Shown here one piece after another: positions 46,724 through 55,433 of a stretch of 64,000 nt of DNA (its first letter is position 1; each line of letters begins with the position of its first letter). The stretch is from positions 310,001 through 374,000 of the forward strand of contig CAVZJO010000016.1 of assembly GCA_963775635.1 (NCBI GenBank). Reading direction: 5' to 3'. Made by a program: the position numbers and the translations under genes. Source of the stretch: JALORV01 sp963775635 (lineage in GTDB: Bacteria; Pseudomonadota; Gammaproteobacteria; Burkholderiales; Burkholderiaceae_F). The notes below the pieces were generated by a model. That model was not told the origin of the DNA, searched no databases, and saw nothing but the letters and a program-made list of their open reading frames with translations.

Positions 46724-48591
46724 ATGAAACAACACGAAGCGGAACTCGCAGCCGTCGGGCGTGACGTCCAGGCAAACCTCTCAGCGCCGGTTGCTGACAC
46801 TCCTGCTTTCCTTGAAGACTGCTTAAAGCGTCTTCGCCAAATTCCATTCTCGGTACAACCGGCGCGGCGTGTCGCGCTGTTGATCGATATCGCCTGGCAG
46901 TTCTATCACCACGGACAAAGGCCTTTCAGCGGCGTCGAGCCTATCGCGCTCGCCGTCATGTTGGCGCGTCAGCACGAATTGCACGCGCTGTTGCGGCGTG
47001 CACTGTCGATTCAGGGGCTCGTCCTGACGTCAACCAACAACACGACCGATGCATTGCGGTCGCTGATGGAGGCGCTCGACCTCGGCGAGTCGCTCGGGGA
47101 TCCACTGGCGGTGTCCGCCGCATGGATCAACATGGCTAACACATTCTTCGAGGCCACGCTGTTCAATGACGCCCGCATCTGCCACGAACGAGGCGTGTCC
47201 ATCATGTATAGCCAGCCCGACAATGCGATGACGCGCTCTTTTGCCGCGCGCGGACTGCACGGCTCGTCGATGTGCAGCCTTTATTTGCACGAGTATTTGA
47301 AGGGCATCGAAACGTCCGAGGAAGCCGTGGATCTAATGCGCGAGCCGCAGGATCGCGAGGAAGAGGCGGCAAGGGCGGACGCTGAGTCAACCTACACGCA
47401 ACTACTGCTGGCAACGAACCAGGTTGACAAGGCAGCCGAACGGGCCGAGATCGCGCGCAAGATGGCCGAGCGGTCGAAATCCGTGCGCGCCATCATCACC
47501 GCGAGCACTGCGCAGGGGCTGGTAGAAGTCTTCAGCGGCAGCTTGGACGTGGGTCTCTCGCGTATCGTAAAAATGCGCGACCAGGCGCGCATCCTGCCGT
47601 CGACGCTTGCGCGAGGCGCTGCAGGCGTCCGTTGTCGCGTACGAGCGCGCCAATCGTCCCGATCGGGCGATCTCGATGCATCGCGAACTGATGATGCATG
47701 TCCGCAAAGCGCACAAGGAGGCGATTCTTCAGAACCAGACGCTTCATCTGAAGCGCCTGGAATTGCCGGAGGCGGCAACAGAAGATCTCACCGCTCTCGA
47801 ACAGACGGGAAGGCTCACTGCAGGACAAGCTTGCTGAGTTGGCGGGTGCGCAGACCGAGTTCCTCGAACAGATGGCTCTGACCGTCGAGCTGCGCGAAGA
47901 GGATAGCGGCTTTCATCCGTACCGTGTCGGCGCGTGGGCTGCGATGCTTGCGATCGAGGCCGGACTGTCGGAGTCGGAAGCGCGCCAGATTGAGCTGGCT
48001 GCGCGGCTGCACGACATCGGCAAGGTTGTCGTGCCTGACAGCGTCATCCGGAAGTCCACTGCGCTCTCCGTCGGCGAGCGCGGCATCATTGAGACGCATG
48101 CGGCGACTGGCGCGGAATTTCTTTCGCGAGCGAAGCTACCGTATGCACGGCTTGCCGAAGAGATCGCCCAGTATCACCACGAACGGTGGAGCGGTGACGG
48201 GTACCCCGAGGGTCTTTTGGGCAAAGCTATACCTTTGCCTGCCCGGATCGTCGGGCTCTGCGACACCTTCGACGCTCTGGTCCACGATCGGCCGTTCCGG
48301 CGTGGCTTCACTCTGGAAGCCGCATTGGGACACATCGCCCGCGAAAGTGAACGGCATTTCGATCCCGAGTTAGTTGCTCTCTTCATTCCGCTCGTGCGGC
48401 GCGTTCACGCTGAACACGCTGACCTGGACGCGTTCCTCACTCGCGTCGCAGAGCACTCGCCGCTGCTGGCTATGCGGCGCACGTTGGGGGAGAAGCTCGC
48501 ATCCGGATTACCTGCGACGTCAAACGACCAATCGCGCCAGCAGCAACAGGGCAGGCTGCTGCAGCGTCGGTCGCCGACTAAACCCGCGTGA
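46724..48591 (+). CDS. TPR-like repeat protein fused to an HD-GYP domain (two frame breaks)
   Basis: The ATG at 46724 starts a helical-repeat N-terminal half (about 46790-47600) containing RLRQIPFSVQPARR and several TPR-like helix pairs (ALRSLMEALDLGESLGDP). Frame jumps near 47605 and 47807 are each removed by deleting one base (giving LPSTLREALQASV and ALERREGSLQDKL). A coiled-coil linker leads into HD-GYP: HPYR, LHDIGK, ETHAATG, HHERWSGDGYP and CDTFDALV, so the metal ligands are all there. Known: HD-GYP domains degrade cyclic di-GMP. There is no receiver, PAS or membrane part, so the repeat domain is the likely sensor. Repaired length is about 622 residues. Confidence 0.8.
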
Positions 48592-48739
48592 TCCCGGCTC
48601 GTTAGGTCCTGAAGACGCGGTCAAGCTGTCGTCAGCCGACGGACATGCCGTGCGTCCTCATCCAGCCATCCGTGGCTCTATCCTGCGCGGGAAGGTATTT
48701 CTCGAGACCGTTGGTGTAGGAGCAGGCGGTACGCGCTAG

Positions 48740-49916
48740 CTAACGGTTATCACTGCGTAACAGCCGCTCGCGGGCAGCGTCGAGTCGTCGGTCGTACTCA
48801 GTCACGCGAGTTGTTCGTCCGGCAACGCCCACAGGGCCCAAAACCAAAGCCGCGCGCAGGCGCGCCGTTTCCTGTCGGACCTTCAGGATGGCGTTCAGTT
48901 CGTCCTGGACCTTTCCTGCCTCGTCCTCCTCTCCCGAGAATGCGATGCATGGTCGCCTGGGCGCTTAGCACGTCCGGCAGCGTCGAACTGACCAGATTCG
49001 CCTTCTCGCGCGCGGCGTGAATCCGCGACCGCCCGCGGTCGAGATGTCCCTCGGCGATCTCGACCAAGCCAACGGCGGTCGAGTAGTCGATTCGCGCCCG
49101 TACGGAACCGGCCAACTTCACAAATCGCGCCATGGAATCGAGCAATGCTCGTCCCTCCGCGCCACGTCCGAGCGCCATCAGCGTGCGGATCTGCGTGTAC
49201 TCGAGGATGGCGCGGTTGGCGGCCGTATGCGGGTCCATTGGTTCAGGCGCAAGCGCGCGGGATGCGACGGCCGACTTCAGGCCGTCCTCGTACTGATCGA
49301 GGAAGAGGTAGCACGTGGCGATGTTCGCCAGGATTGCCCATTCAAATTTTGCCGCGTCCGCTTCGCTGCAGACATCGCTGATGGTCAACGCCGTTCGCAA
49401 TAACTCCAGCGCCTCCCGATAGTGGCCGACGTTGATGTACGTCGCGGCCCCGTTGACCACGGCCTTGAGCTCACCGACGACCGACCCGACCGCGATCGCA
49501 ACTTCGCGCGCGAGGGCGCAGGCCTCCACTGCTTCGATCTGATTGTCGAGTTGGGTTGCAATGAACGCCTGCATGAACAAGCCGTTGAGCAGTTCCGGCT
49601 TGCGGTCCAGCTCGCGCGCAAGCCGCACAAGGTAAGCCCCGGCCTCCATCGCGAAAGCGAGGTCCTTGTCCTGCGCGAGGAAGAAGCGGCAGATGCCTTG
49701 CAACGCCTCGAATTGGGAGTCTGTCTCGACGCCGGCCGGAATCTGGCGCAGGCGGTTCGCCGCCTTCGTCAGCAGCGCAAGATCCGCCTTCTCGCGGTCG
49801 AAGAGTGCCGTACGAACGGCCGCGACGATCTCCCGAACCTCTTGCTTCTGCTTGTTGAGGGAAGCCGACTCTTCTGCCGTACCCTCTTTGTGTAGTTGTT
49901 CGTCCACTCTCACCAA
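48740..49916 (-). CDS. TPR-like repeat protein without effector domain (one frame break)
   Basis: A TTG at 49916 (or GTG at 49913/49907) opens a protein composed of TPR-like helix pairs. It shares the RLRQIP-G-V(E/Q) motif and the spacing of the following helices with the N-terminal half of the HD-GYP protein, so the two are paralogues. Near 48937 the frame moves by one base; the continuation (EDEAGKVQDELNAILKV... ending LLRSDNR) stops at 48740, giving about 391 residues. The literal frame ends at 48798 in Gly/Arg-rich noise. It has no HTH or catalytic domain. It is divergent from the two small peptide genes, the usual place for a cognate receptor. Confidence 0.75.
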
Positions 49917-49940
49917 TATGGGGTGGCGCTCGCGAGCCGG

Positions 49941-49951
49941 TGTAACTTACA
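49941..49951. promoter_or_regulatory. Short palindrome in the divergent TPR/peptide promoter region
   Basis: TGTAACTTACA is a perfect 5-1-5 palindrome in the 104-nt region between the divergent TPR gene and peptide gene B. A second inverted repeat, GGCGGG (49960-49965) and CCCGCC (49977-49982), follows. These may be operator or mRNA structures; there is no experimental or family support. Confidence 0.3.
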
Positions 49952-50020
49952 GTCAGATCGGCGGGGCGTCAAACATCCCGCCTAAACAAATAACCAGTCA
50001 CCCACACGGAGGGGTTCATC

Positions 50021-50151
50021 ATGGAAGCCACGATCACTGCAGTTGACACACGGTCACGATCCAGGACGAAGACCTGTTATTCGATCTCGAGAAGCTGACA
50101 GACGCCGAGCTGGCACAGATCGGCGGCGGCCAGGGCATCTTTCTGCTCTGA
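50021..50151 (+). CDS. Double-glycine-leader peptide B (frame broken by one base)
   Basis: The ATG at 50021 has GGAGGGG 6 nt upstream. Literal reading stops after 25 codons, but from about 50053 another frame gives VTIQDEDLLFDLEKLTDAEL, then AQIGGGQGIFLL and stop at 50151. The span is one base short of 44 codons; restoring one base gives exactly 43 residues, the length of peptide C, with shared DLL-D-E-L--AELA and an identical C-terminal GGGQGIFLL. So it is a real member of the pair, with either a sequencing deletion or a recent mutation. The product after cleavage would be QGIFLL or GQGIFLL. Confidence 0.7.
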
Positions 50152-50196
50152 TCGGCCGTTGTTGATAACACGAACCCAAGACTGCGGAGACAAACC

Positions 50197-50328
50197 ATGG
50201 AAGACGTGGTCCAGAATCTCATCGTTACCGAGCCAGCTGCCGACACGGATCTGCTGGCCGACATCGAGCTACTGAGCGAAGCCGAGCTCGCAAAGGTTGG
50301 CGGCGGTCAAGGCATCTTTCTGCTATAG
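50197..50328 (+). CDS. Double-glycine-leader peptide C with a 6-7 residue product
   Basis: The ATG at 50197 (GGAGA 7 nt upstream) gives 43 residues: MEDVVQNLIVTEPAADTDLL, then ADIELLSEAELAKVGGGQGI and FLL, stop. The leader fits C39 substrates: Leu25/Leu26, Leu31, Val34 and Gly35-Gly36. Cleavage leaves GQGIFLL, far smaller than a bacteriocin and in the range of peptide pheromones. The acidic leader and the tandem copy 45 nt upstream argue for a maintained function. Export by the C39 protein at 44174-46240 is inferred from leader type and proximity. Confidence 0.8.
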   Translation: MEDVVQNLIVTEPAADTDLLADIELLSEAELAKVGGGQGIFLL

Positions 50329-50353
50329 GCGTCGCAACCTATTTTTGACTGCC

Positions 50354-50379
50354 GCCCGCCTGCGAACGCGCAGGCGGGC
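50354..50379 (+). terminator. Strong hairpin after the peptide genes
   Basis: GCCCGCCTGCG (50354-50364) pairs perfectly with CGCAGGCGGGC (50369-50379), an 11-bp stem with a 4-nt loop, 26 nt after the stop of peptide C. No T-run follows, so it may act as a Rho-assisted or stabilising 3' end. Confidence 0.6.
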
Positions 50380-50747
50380 AGGCAAGTGCCTCGTACGGTA
50401 CCTTCGCGCGAGCCGACCGCCCCTTCACAGTTCGTCCGGAAGGGATTTCGGGGCACGTAACGCAAAGCATGCGGAGGTCGATGCCTATCCGGCGCAGTCG
50501 GCTCAGCAGGCCCACTGTGCGGCGATGCTCGCATCCGCTCGGTCGAGCGACTGATCAGCGACCGTCCCGGCGACAGGCGAATGGGCAGGCGCCGCAGCAG
50601 CAACTCGCCGGATAATTGCGGCAGTAGCCATCGCGGACCGCGCACTTTGGTCCGCTTTCGACTCGCGCTAACCTTCCGGTCGCGGGTCGCGCGGCAGCTT
50701 CCGCGGCGTCCCACGTGCGAAACGAATCGACTCATTCGGGGATTGAC
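50380..50747. other. Intergenic region without recognisable gene
   Basis: These 368 nt have no frame with a ribosome site or a familiar protein match. A frame ending near 50554 (AKHAEVDAYPAQSAQQAHCA) looks faintly protein-like and could be a remnant. The promoter of the Spy-like gene should lie at the right end. Confidence 0.4.
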
Positions 50748-51221
50748 ATGAAGACTCTGCTTTGCGGGCTGGGCATTGCCTTGGCACTCGCTGCAACACC
50801 TGCCGCAGCGCAGAGCCCGGCTGCGGCGAAGCTCACTCCGGCCGAGTGGCTGGCCAAGATCCAGGCCGACAAGCGCGGCCTTGTCGGCAAGGCAATGAAC
50901 CTGACGCCCGAGGAAGAGAAAAAGTTCTGGCCGTTGTACGACGTGTTCCAGCGCGAGCTCGCGGTGCCGCAGAGCAGCTATAACCGCGCGGTGCTCGACG
51001 TCATCGCCGCCGGCGATTCACTGACCGACGCCAACGCCAAGCGCCTTGTCGATCAGGTGTTGGCGGCATCGGCCGATGAGGTGCGCCTCGGGCAGAAGCA
51101 CTTCAAGCAACTGCTGAAGGTGCTGCCTGCGCGCAAGGCGGCACGCTACATGCAGATCGAGAGCAAGATCCAGGCGGTGGTTCGCTACGAGACCGCTGCG
51201 GCGATCCCACTGGTGCCGTGA
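50748..51221 (+). CDS. Periplasmic Spy/LTXXQ-like protein
   Basis: The ATG at 50748 starts a signal peptide (MKTLLCGLGIALALAATPAAA). The mature part is a helical hairpin domain with LTPEEEKKFWPLYDVFQREL and a C-terminal LPARKAARYMQIESKIQAVV, the pattern of a small Spy/CpxP-like family of proteobacterial periplasmic proteins (157 residues). A chaperone or sensor role is inferred only from the fold. Confidence 0.6.
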   Translation: MKTLLCGLGIALALAATPAAAQSPAAAKLTPAEWLAKIQADKRGLVGKAMNLTPEEEKKFWPLYDVFQRELAVPQSSYNRAVLDVIAAGDSLTDANAKRLVDQVLAASADEVRLGQKHFKQLLKVLPARKAARYMQIESKIQAVVRYETAAAIPLVP

Positions 51222-51327
51222 CCTAGCCCGGCGAATTCGCCACCCGCTGCCGCCACGCGAGCGGCATGCTGCCCGCAGTTCGCAGGCCGGGCATGCATTC
51301 GGCGGGGGTAGTGGGCATACTCGCGGG

Positions 51328-52467
51328 ATGAGATCCCGGTCGATTCCCGCGGTTTTCATGCGCGGCGGCACCAGTCGCGGTCTGATGTTCCGGGCGGACG
51401 ATCTGCCGGCCGATCGCGCGCACTGGGACGCGATTTTCTGTGCCGCGATGGGCTCGCCCGATCCGAACGGCCGTCAGCTCAACGGCATGGGCGGCGGACT
51501 TTCGTCGCTGTCAAAGGTCTGTGTGATCGGCCGACCTTCGCGCGCCGATGCCGACATCGACTACAGCTTCGCCCAGGTAGCGATCAATGAAGCGCGCGTC
51601 GACATGAGCGGCAACTGCGGCAACATGAGTTCTGCTGTGGGGCCTTTCGCGGTCGACGAGGGATTCGTCACCGCGGCCGATGGGCCGGTGACGGTGCGCA
51701 TCCACAACACCAACACACGCAAGATCATCCATTCTTCGTTCGAAGTACGCGACGGGCGCGCACTGCAGAACGGCACGCTGGCGATTCCTGGCGTGGCCGG
51801 TACGGGTGCACCGATCCGCCTGGCGTTCCTTGAGCCCGGCGGAGCCATCACCGGCAAGGTGCTGCCTACCGGCGAAGTCACCGAGGAACTCGACGTGCCG
51901 GGGGTCGGCCGCATCGACGTGTCGATGGTCGATGCCGGCAACGCCTGCGTGTTCGTGCGTGCTGAAAGCCTTGGACTGAAGGGCAACGAGACGCCCCACC
52001 AGATCGAGCACGACGCGCGGGTGATGGAAGCGTTGCTGGCGATCCGCGCGCACGCCTCGGTCGCGATGGGCATCGCGGCGGACGTGGCGCAGGCGAGGGC
52101 GAAGATGACGACACCGTCGATCGGCATCATTTCGTTGCCGCAGGCGTGGAGCTCGCTGGACGGCGAGCCCTTCGGTGCCGACGCCGCCGATGTCACCGTG
52201 AGGATGATCTCCAGCAACCAGCCGCACCGAGCGTTGCCGCTGACAGCGTCGTTGTGCGTAGCGGTCGCCGCCAGCGTCCCGGACACGCTGGTGCACGGCG
52301 TGGCGCGCTTCCCGGGCAACGGTCCGCTGCGGCTGGGCATGCCATCGGGCGTGCTGACGGTCTCCGCCGAAGTGCGCAGGGACCGCGACGGCTGGTACGC
52401 ACAGTGCGGTAGTTTTTATCGCACCGCGCGACGCCTGTTCGAAGGACGGGTCTGCCTGCCGCGCTAG
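51328..52467 (+). CDS. PrpF-family isomerase (methylaconitate/oxalomesaconate type)
   Basis: The 379-residue protein has the PrpF/DUF453 diaminopimelate-epimerase-like fold: VFMRGGTSRGLMFRADDLP at the start, SGNCGNMSSAVGPFAVDEG around the catalytic Cys, MVDAGNACVFVRAESLGL and SSNQPHRALPLTASLCVAVA. Known members isomerise 2-methylaconitate (propionate use) or tautomerise 4-oxalomesaconate (gallate breakdown). There are no prp or gal genes alongside, so the substrate is undecided. The start ATG at 51328 has no strong ribosome site. Confidence 0.88.
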   Translation: MRSRSIPAVFMRGGTSRGLMFRADDLPADRAHWDAIFCAAMGSPDPNGRQLNGMGGGLSSLSKVCVIGRPSRADADIDYSFAQVAINEARVDMSGNCGNMSSAVGPFAVDEGFVTAADGPVTVRIHNTNTRKIIHSSFEVRDGRALQNGTLAIPGVAGTGAPIRLAFLEPGGAITGKVLPTGEVTEELDVPGVGRIDVSMVDAGNACVFVRAESLGLKGNETPHQIEHDARVMEALLAIRAHASVAMGIAADVAQARAKMTTPSIGIISLPQAWSSLDGEPFGADAADVTVRMISSNQPHRALPLTASLCVAVAASVPDTLVHGVARFPGNGPLRLGMPSGVLTVSAEVRRDRDGWYAQCGSFYRTARRLFEGRVCLPR

Positions 52468-52474
52468 AGGGCGC

Positions 52475-52960
52475 TCAACCCAGTCGTCCCGCTTCCGCCA
52501 GTTCGCGGATGCGAACCACGGTGTCGAGATCCGCGCCTTCGTACGCCTGCTGTCGCAGGGCCACGGTCATTTCATCCAGACCGCCTTGGCCAACCACCTC
52601 CGAGTCGGATTCGTAGACAAAGCGCAGGTAAAGGTCATCCGCCGTCGGTTCCTCGATGGTGATCGTCATCCGGCTCGCCGGCCATGAGGCGCCGGCAACG
52701 GTATGGATCTCGGTGCGTTGCTCGGAGAAGAGATGCACGCGGTCGTGCACGCGAAAGCTGCCGTAGTCGAGCGTGCGTTCGAGTTCGACAACCTCCCCAA
52801 GCCGGCTGCGCGCATTGATGACGACGCGTTCCAGCCCGCCGATGAATTGCGTCGGATCTTCGGCCCGCAGAACCAGCCCGCGCCAAAGTTGTTCTCGCGT
52901 CAGCTCGGGCAGCAGCGGCATCAGCGGATCGTTGATCTGCACCAAATGCTCGAAGCGCAT
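52475..52960 (-). CDS. SRPBCC/DUF1857-family protein
   Basis: The ATG at 52960 (MRFEHLVQINDPLMPLLPEL) matches the family start; a GTG four codons upstream is an alternative. The 161-residue protein contains LTREQLWRGLVLRAEDPTQF and a beta-rich core typical of the DUF1857 branch of the START-like fold. Ligand and role are unknown. It is convergent with the PrpF gene (7 nt apart). Confidence 0.78.
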   Translation of the reverse strand: MRFEHLVQINDPLMPLLPELTREQLWRGLVLRAEDPTQFIGGLERVVINARSRLGEVVELERTLDYGSFRVHDRVHLFSEQRTEIHTVAGASWPASRMTITIEEPTADDLYLRFVYESDSEVVGQGGLDEMTVALRQQAYEGADLDTVVRIRELAEAGRLG

Positions 52961-53050
52961 GCGCCGGGTCACTCAGGTCATTTGAGGAGTGTTTAACCCC
53001 ATTTTCCCCGATGCCACGTTTCAGTCACATCGGAACCACGGAGACCCCCG

Positions 53051-53860
53051 ATGATGAAACGATATGCGGTAGCGGCCGCCATGGCTGCCACTGTCGCCGG
53101 CCTGCTGACCGCGTCGACGCCGGCGGGCGCCATTGGCTCGCTGATCGACGTTCAGGTGATCGACCGCGCGACCGGCGAGACCTTGCCGACGTATTGGCAC
53201 AACGGCCGCTGGTGGGTGCCCGGCAAGCCTGGCAACCGCTATGCCGTCGCGCTGACCAACCGTGCCGGCGGCCGCGCACTCGCAGTCGTTTCGGTCGACG
53301 GCGTCAATATCGTCAGTGGTGACACCGCAGCGCACGACCAGACGGGCTACGTGCTGAGTGCAGGCCAACACGCGCGGATTACCGGCTGGCGGAAGGACAT
53401 GGCGCGCGTCGCCGCGTTCGAATTCACCGCCTTGTCCAACTCATACGCCGCGCGCACTGGGCGACCAGACAACGTCGGCGTTATCGGCGTGGCGGTGTTC
53501 CGCGAACGCCCGCGGCCGACGCCGGCACCCCCGGTCCTTTCCAAGCCGGAAGCGGCACGCGATGCGGCGTCTTCGGCAGCCGGGGCGAGCGCGGCCAACG
53601 AGGCGGATGCGCGAACTCGCCAGGAAGAGGCGCAGCCGCGCGAGCAGCGGCTCGGGACCGGCCACGGGCGCAATGAACACTCGCCGACCAGTTACACCGA
53701 CTTCGAGCGCGCGCAGTCGACTCCAAACGAACTGATTGCGATTCACTACGACAGCCGCGATAACCTGGTCGCGATGGGTGTGATCCCGCTGCCGCGCACG
53801 ATGCCGAATCCGTTTCCCGCGACGGCGGGATTCGTGCCCGATCCTCAGATCTACCGTTGA
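53051..53860 (+). CDS. Secreted hypothetical protein upstream of an ECF sigma gene
   Basis: The ATG at 53051 (or 53054) follows GGAG. The 269-residue product has a signal peptide (MMKRYAVAAAMAATVAGLL), a conserved-looking N-terminal beta domain (IDVQVIDRATGETLPTYWHN, RYAVALTNRAGGRALAVVSV, DGVNIVSGDTA), a low-complexity Ala/Glu/Arg linker (about 160-205), and a C-terminal Pro/Phe tail. I know this type only as an uncharacterised family often found beside ECF sigma factors in betaproteobacteria. It probably functions in the envelope and may be a target or modulator of the sigma factor. Confidence 0.7.
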   Translation: MMKRYAVAAAMAATVAGLLTASTPAGAIGSLIDVQVIDRATGETLPTYWHNGRWWVPGKPGNRYAVALTNRAGGRALAVVSVDGVNIVSGDTAAHDQTGYVLSAGQHARITGWRKDMARVAAFEFTALSNSYAARTGRPDNVGVIGVAVFRERPRPTPAPPVLSKPEAARDAASSAAGASAANEADARTRQEEAQPREQRLGTGHGRNEHSPTSYTDFERAQSTPNELIAIHYDSRDNLVAMGVIPLPRTMPNPFPATAGFVPDPQIYR

Positions 53861-53934
53861 GCTGCGGGCTGGCAGTCGTTCAGCGCGCAGTCGGAACGAT
53901 TCGAACGCGTTCGTCGCGGGCACAATCGCCCGCG

Positions 53935-54504
53935 ATGAGCGCCCCGCAGACCGACGAGGATTTGCTAGCCGCCTACGCGGCGGGCGATGCGCGGGCCTTC
54001 GGCGAGCTGTACGAGCGCCATGAGCGGCCGCTCTATCGCTACTTCCTGCGACAGGGCGCCGCAACGGCACTCGCCGACGACCTGCTGCAGGAGACCTGGA
54101 TGGCGGTGATTCGCAACGCCGCCCGATTCGAGCCGCGGGCGAAGTTCAGCACCTGGCTTTTTACGGTGGCACGCAGCAAGATGATCGATCACTGGCGTGG
54201 CCGCGATGGAGCGATCAGTCTCGACGAGGCGGCCAATGACCCTGACGACGGCCCGCTGGAGGTTGCCGGCAGCGAGGCCGACCGGCCCGACGTACAGGCG
54301 CTGTCGCGAGCGCAGGCGCGTGCCTTCATCGAAGCGGTCGAGGCGCTGCCCGCGCCGCAGAGGGAGGCGTTCTTGCTGCAGGCCGAGGGCGGCCTGTCGT
54401 TGGAGGACATCGCTGAGATCACCGAGGTAGGCCACGAAACGGTCAAGAGTCGACTGCGCTATGCGATGACGAAGTTGCGGTCGGCCATGGAGGCATGGCA
54501 ATGA
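53935..54504 (+). CDS. ECF-type RNA polymerase sigma factor
   Basis: The ATG at 53935 (MSAPQTDEDLLAAYAAGDAR) gives 189 residues; region 2 has AFGELYERHERPLYRYFLRQ, ADDLLQETWMAVIRNAARFE and FSTWLFTVARSKMIDHWR, and region 4 has LPAPQREAFLLQAEGGLSLE and TVKSRLRYAMTKLRSAM. Both core-binding and -35-recognition parts are complete. It is translationally coupled to the next gene (ATGA), as is usual for a sigma factor and its antagonist. Confidence 0.92.
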   Translation: MSAPQTDEDLLAAYAAGDARAFGELYERHERPLYRYFLRQGAATALADDLLQETWMAVIRNAARFEPRAKFSTWLFTVARSKMIDHWRGRDGAISLDEAANDPDDGPLEVAGSEADRPDVQALSRAQARAFIEAVEALPAPQREAFLLQAEGGLSLEDIAEITEVGHETVKSRLRYAMTKLRSAMEAWQ

Positions 54505-55433
54505 ACGACGACGCCGAGCGCGCACGCTACCGCGCCGCCAGCGAGGCGCTCGACGAGCGCCCGTCGGCCGCGACGCGCGCGGCGATTCTGGCCGCCGCCG
54601 CGAGGCAGGTCGAGGCACGGCCGCGCGATGCGGGGTCGCCAGTCCGACCTCCCCAACGGCCGGCTGCGCTGCGTTGGCCGTGGGCCGCCGCCGCCACAGT
54701 GCTGTTGTCGACGCTGGCCGTGATGATGGCGACCCAGACTGAGCGCGAGATGCCGACCTTTACACCGCCGGCGTCGGCCCCGCCGGCGTCGGCCACGGTC
54801 GAGCGCGCTGCTCCGGCACCGGATTCGCAGGGTCAGCCTGCCCTGGTCGCTCCGCCGCCGCCGGCGGGCAGCGTGCCGGCCCCGCCGCCTAGCGAGAACA
54901 AGCAACACGCCGCGCAGTCCGCCGCCGGCAACGCAGTTGGTGCGCGGGCGGAACGCGATGCCGTGCGGCAGGATCGGTCGACGGCTGCTTCGCCGCCTCG
55001 GGAGGCGGCCGACGCGGCGTCGGGCGTTGCCGGCGAGGAACACGTCCGCGCCAAGCAGGAGGCGGCCGAGCAGCGCGCCAATGACGCCGCCGCTTCGACG
55101 ACACCGGCGCCGGCGGCCGGCACTCTGATGAAGCGGTCGGCACCGGCGGCCAAGCCTGAGGCATCGTCAACCGTCGAGCGTCAACTCGACGAGAGAGCTG
55201 TGCCGCCCGCAGTGACTCGCGCGCCCGCCACACCGTCGTCCGCGGAACTCGGTGCGGCCAGCGACCGGGCACGCGAGGCGGAGCTCAACGCCGAGGATTG
55301 GCTGAAGCGGATCGTCGCGTTGCGCGCGGGTGGCCGCCACGACGAGGCCGACGCCGAGCTCAAACGGTTCCGTGAGCGCTATCCGCAGGTGCAAGTCCCG
55401 CCCGCTGCGCTGCCGCCGAGCGGGACTCGCTAG
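54501..55433 (+). CDS. Membrane-anchored partner of the ECF sigma factor (putative anti-sigma)
   Basis: The ATG at 54501 has GGAGG 7 nt upstream; an ATG at 54495 sits too close to that site. The 310-residue protein has a short cytosolic part (about 1-58) without a zinc motif, one membrane helix (PWAAAATVLLSTLAVMMA), a long Ala/Pro/Gln-rich periplasmic spacer, and a C-terminal helical bit (AEDWLKRIVALRAGGRHDEA). Its position and topology suggest a non-zinc anti-sigma factor. I do not recognise the sequence family. Confidence 0.65.
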   Translation: MNDDAERARYRAASEALDERPSAATRAAILAAAARQVEARPRDAGSPVRPPQRPAALRWPWAAAATVLLSTLAVMMATQTEREMPTFTPPASAPPASATVERAAPAPDSQGQPALVAPPPPAGSVPAPPPSENKQHAAQSAAGNAVGARAERDAVRQDRSTAASPPREAADAASGVAGEEHVRAKQEAAEQRANDAAASTTPAPAAGTLMKRSAPAAKPEASSTVERQLDERAVPPAVTRAPATPSSAELGAASDRAREAELNAEDWLKRIVALRAGGRHDEADAELKRFRERYPQVQVPPAALPPSGTR

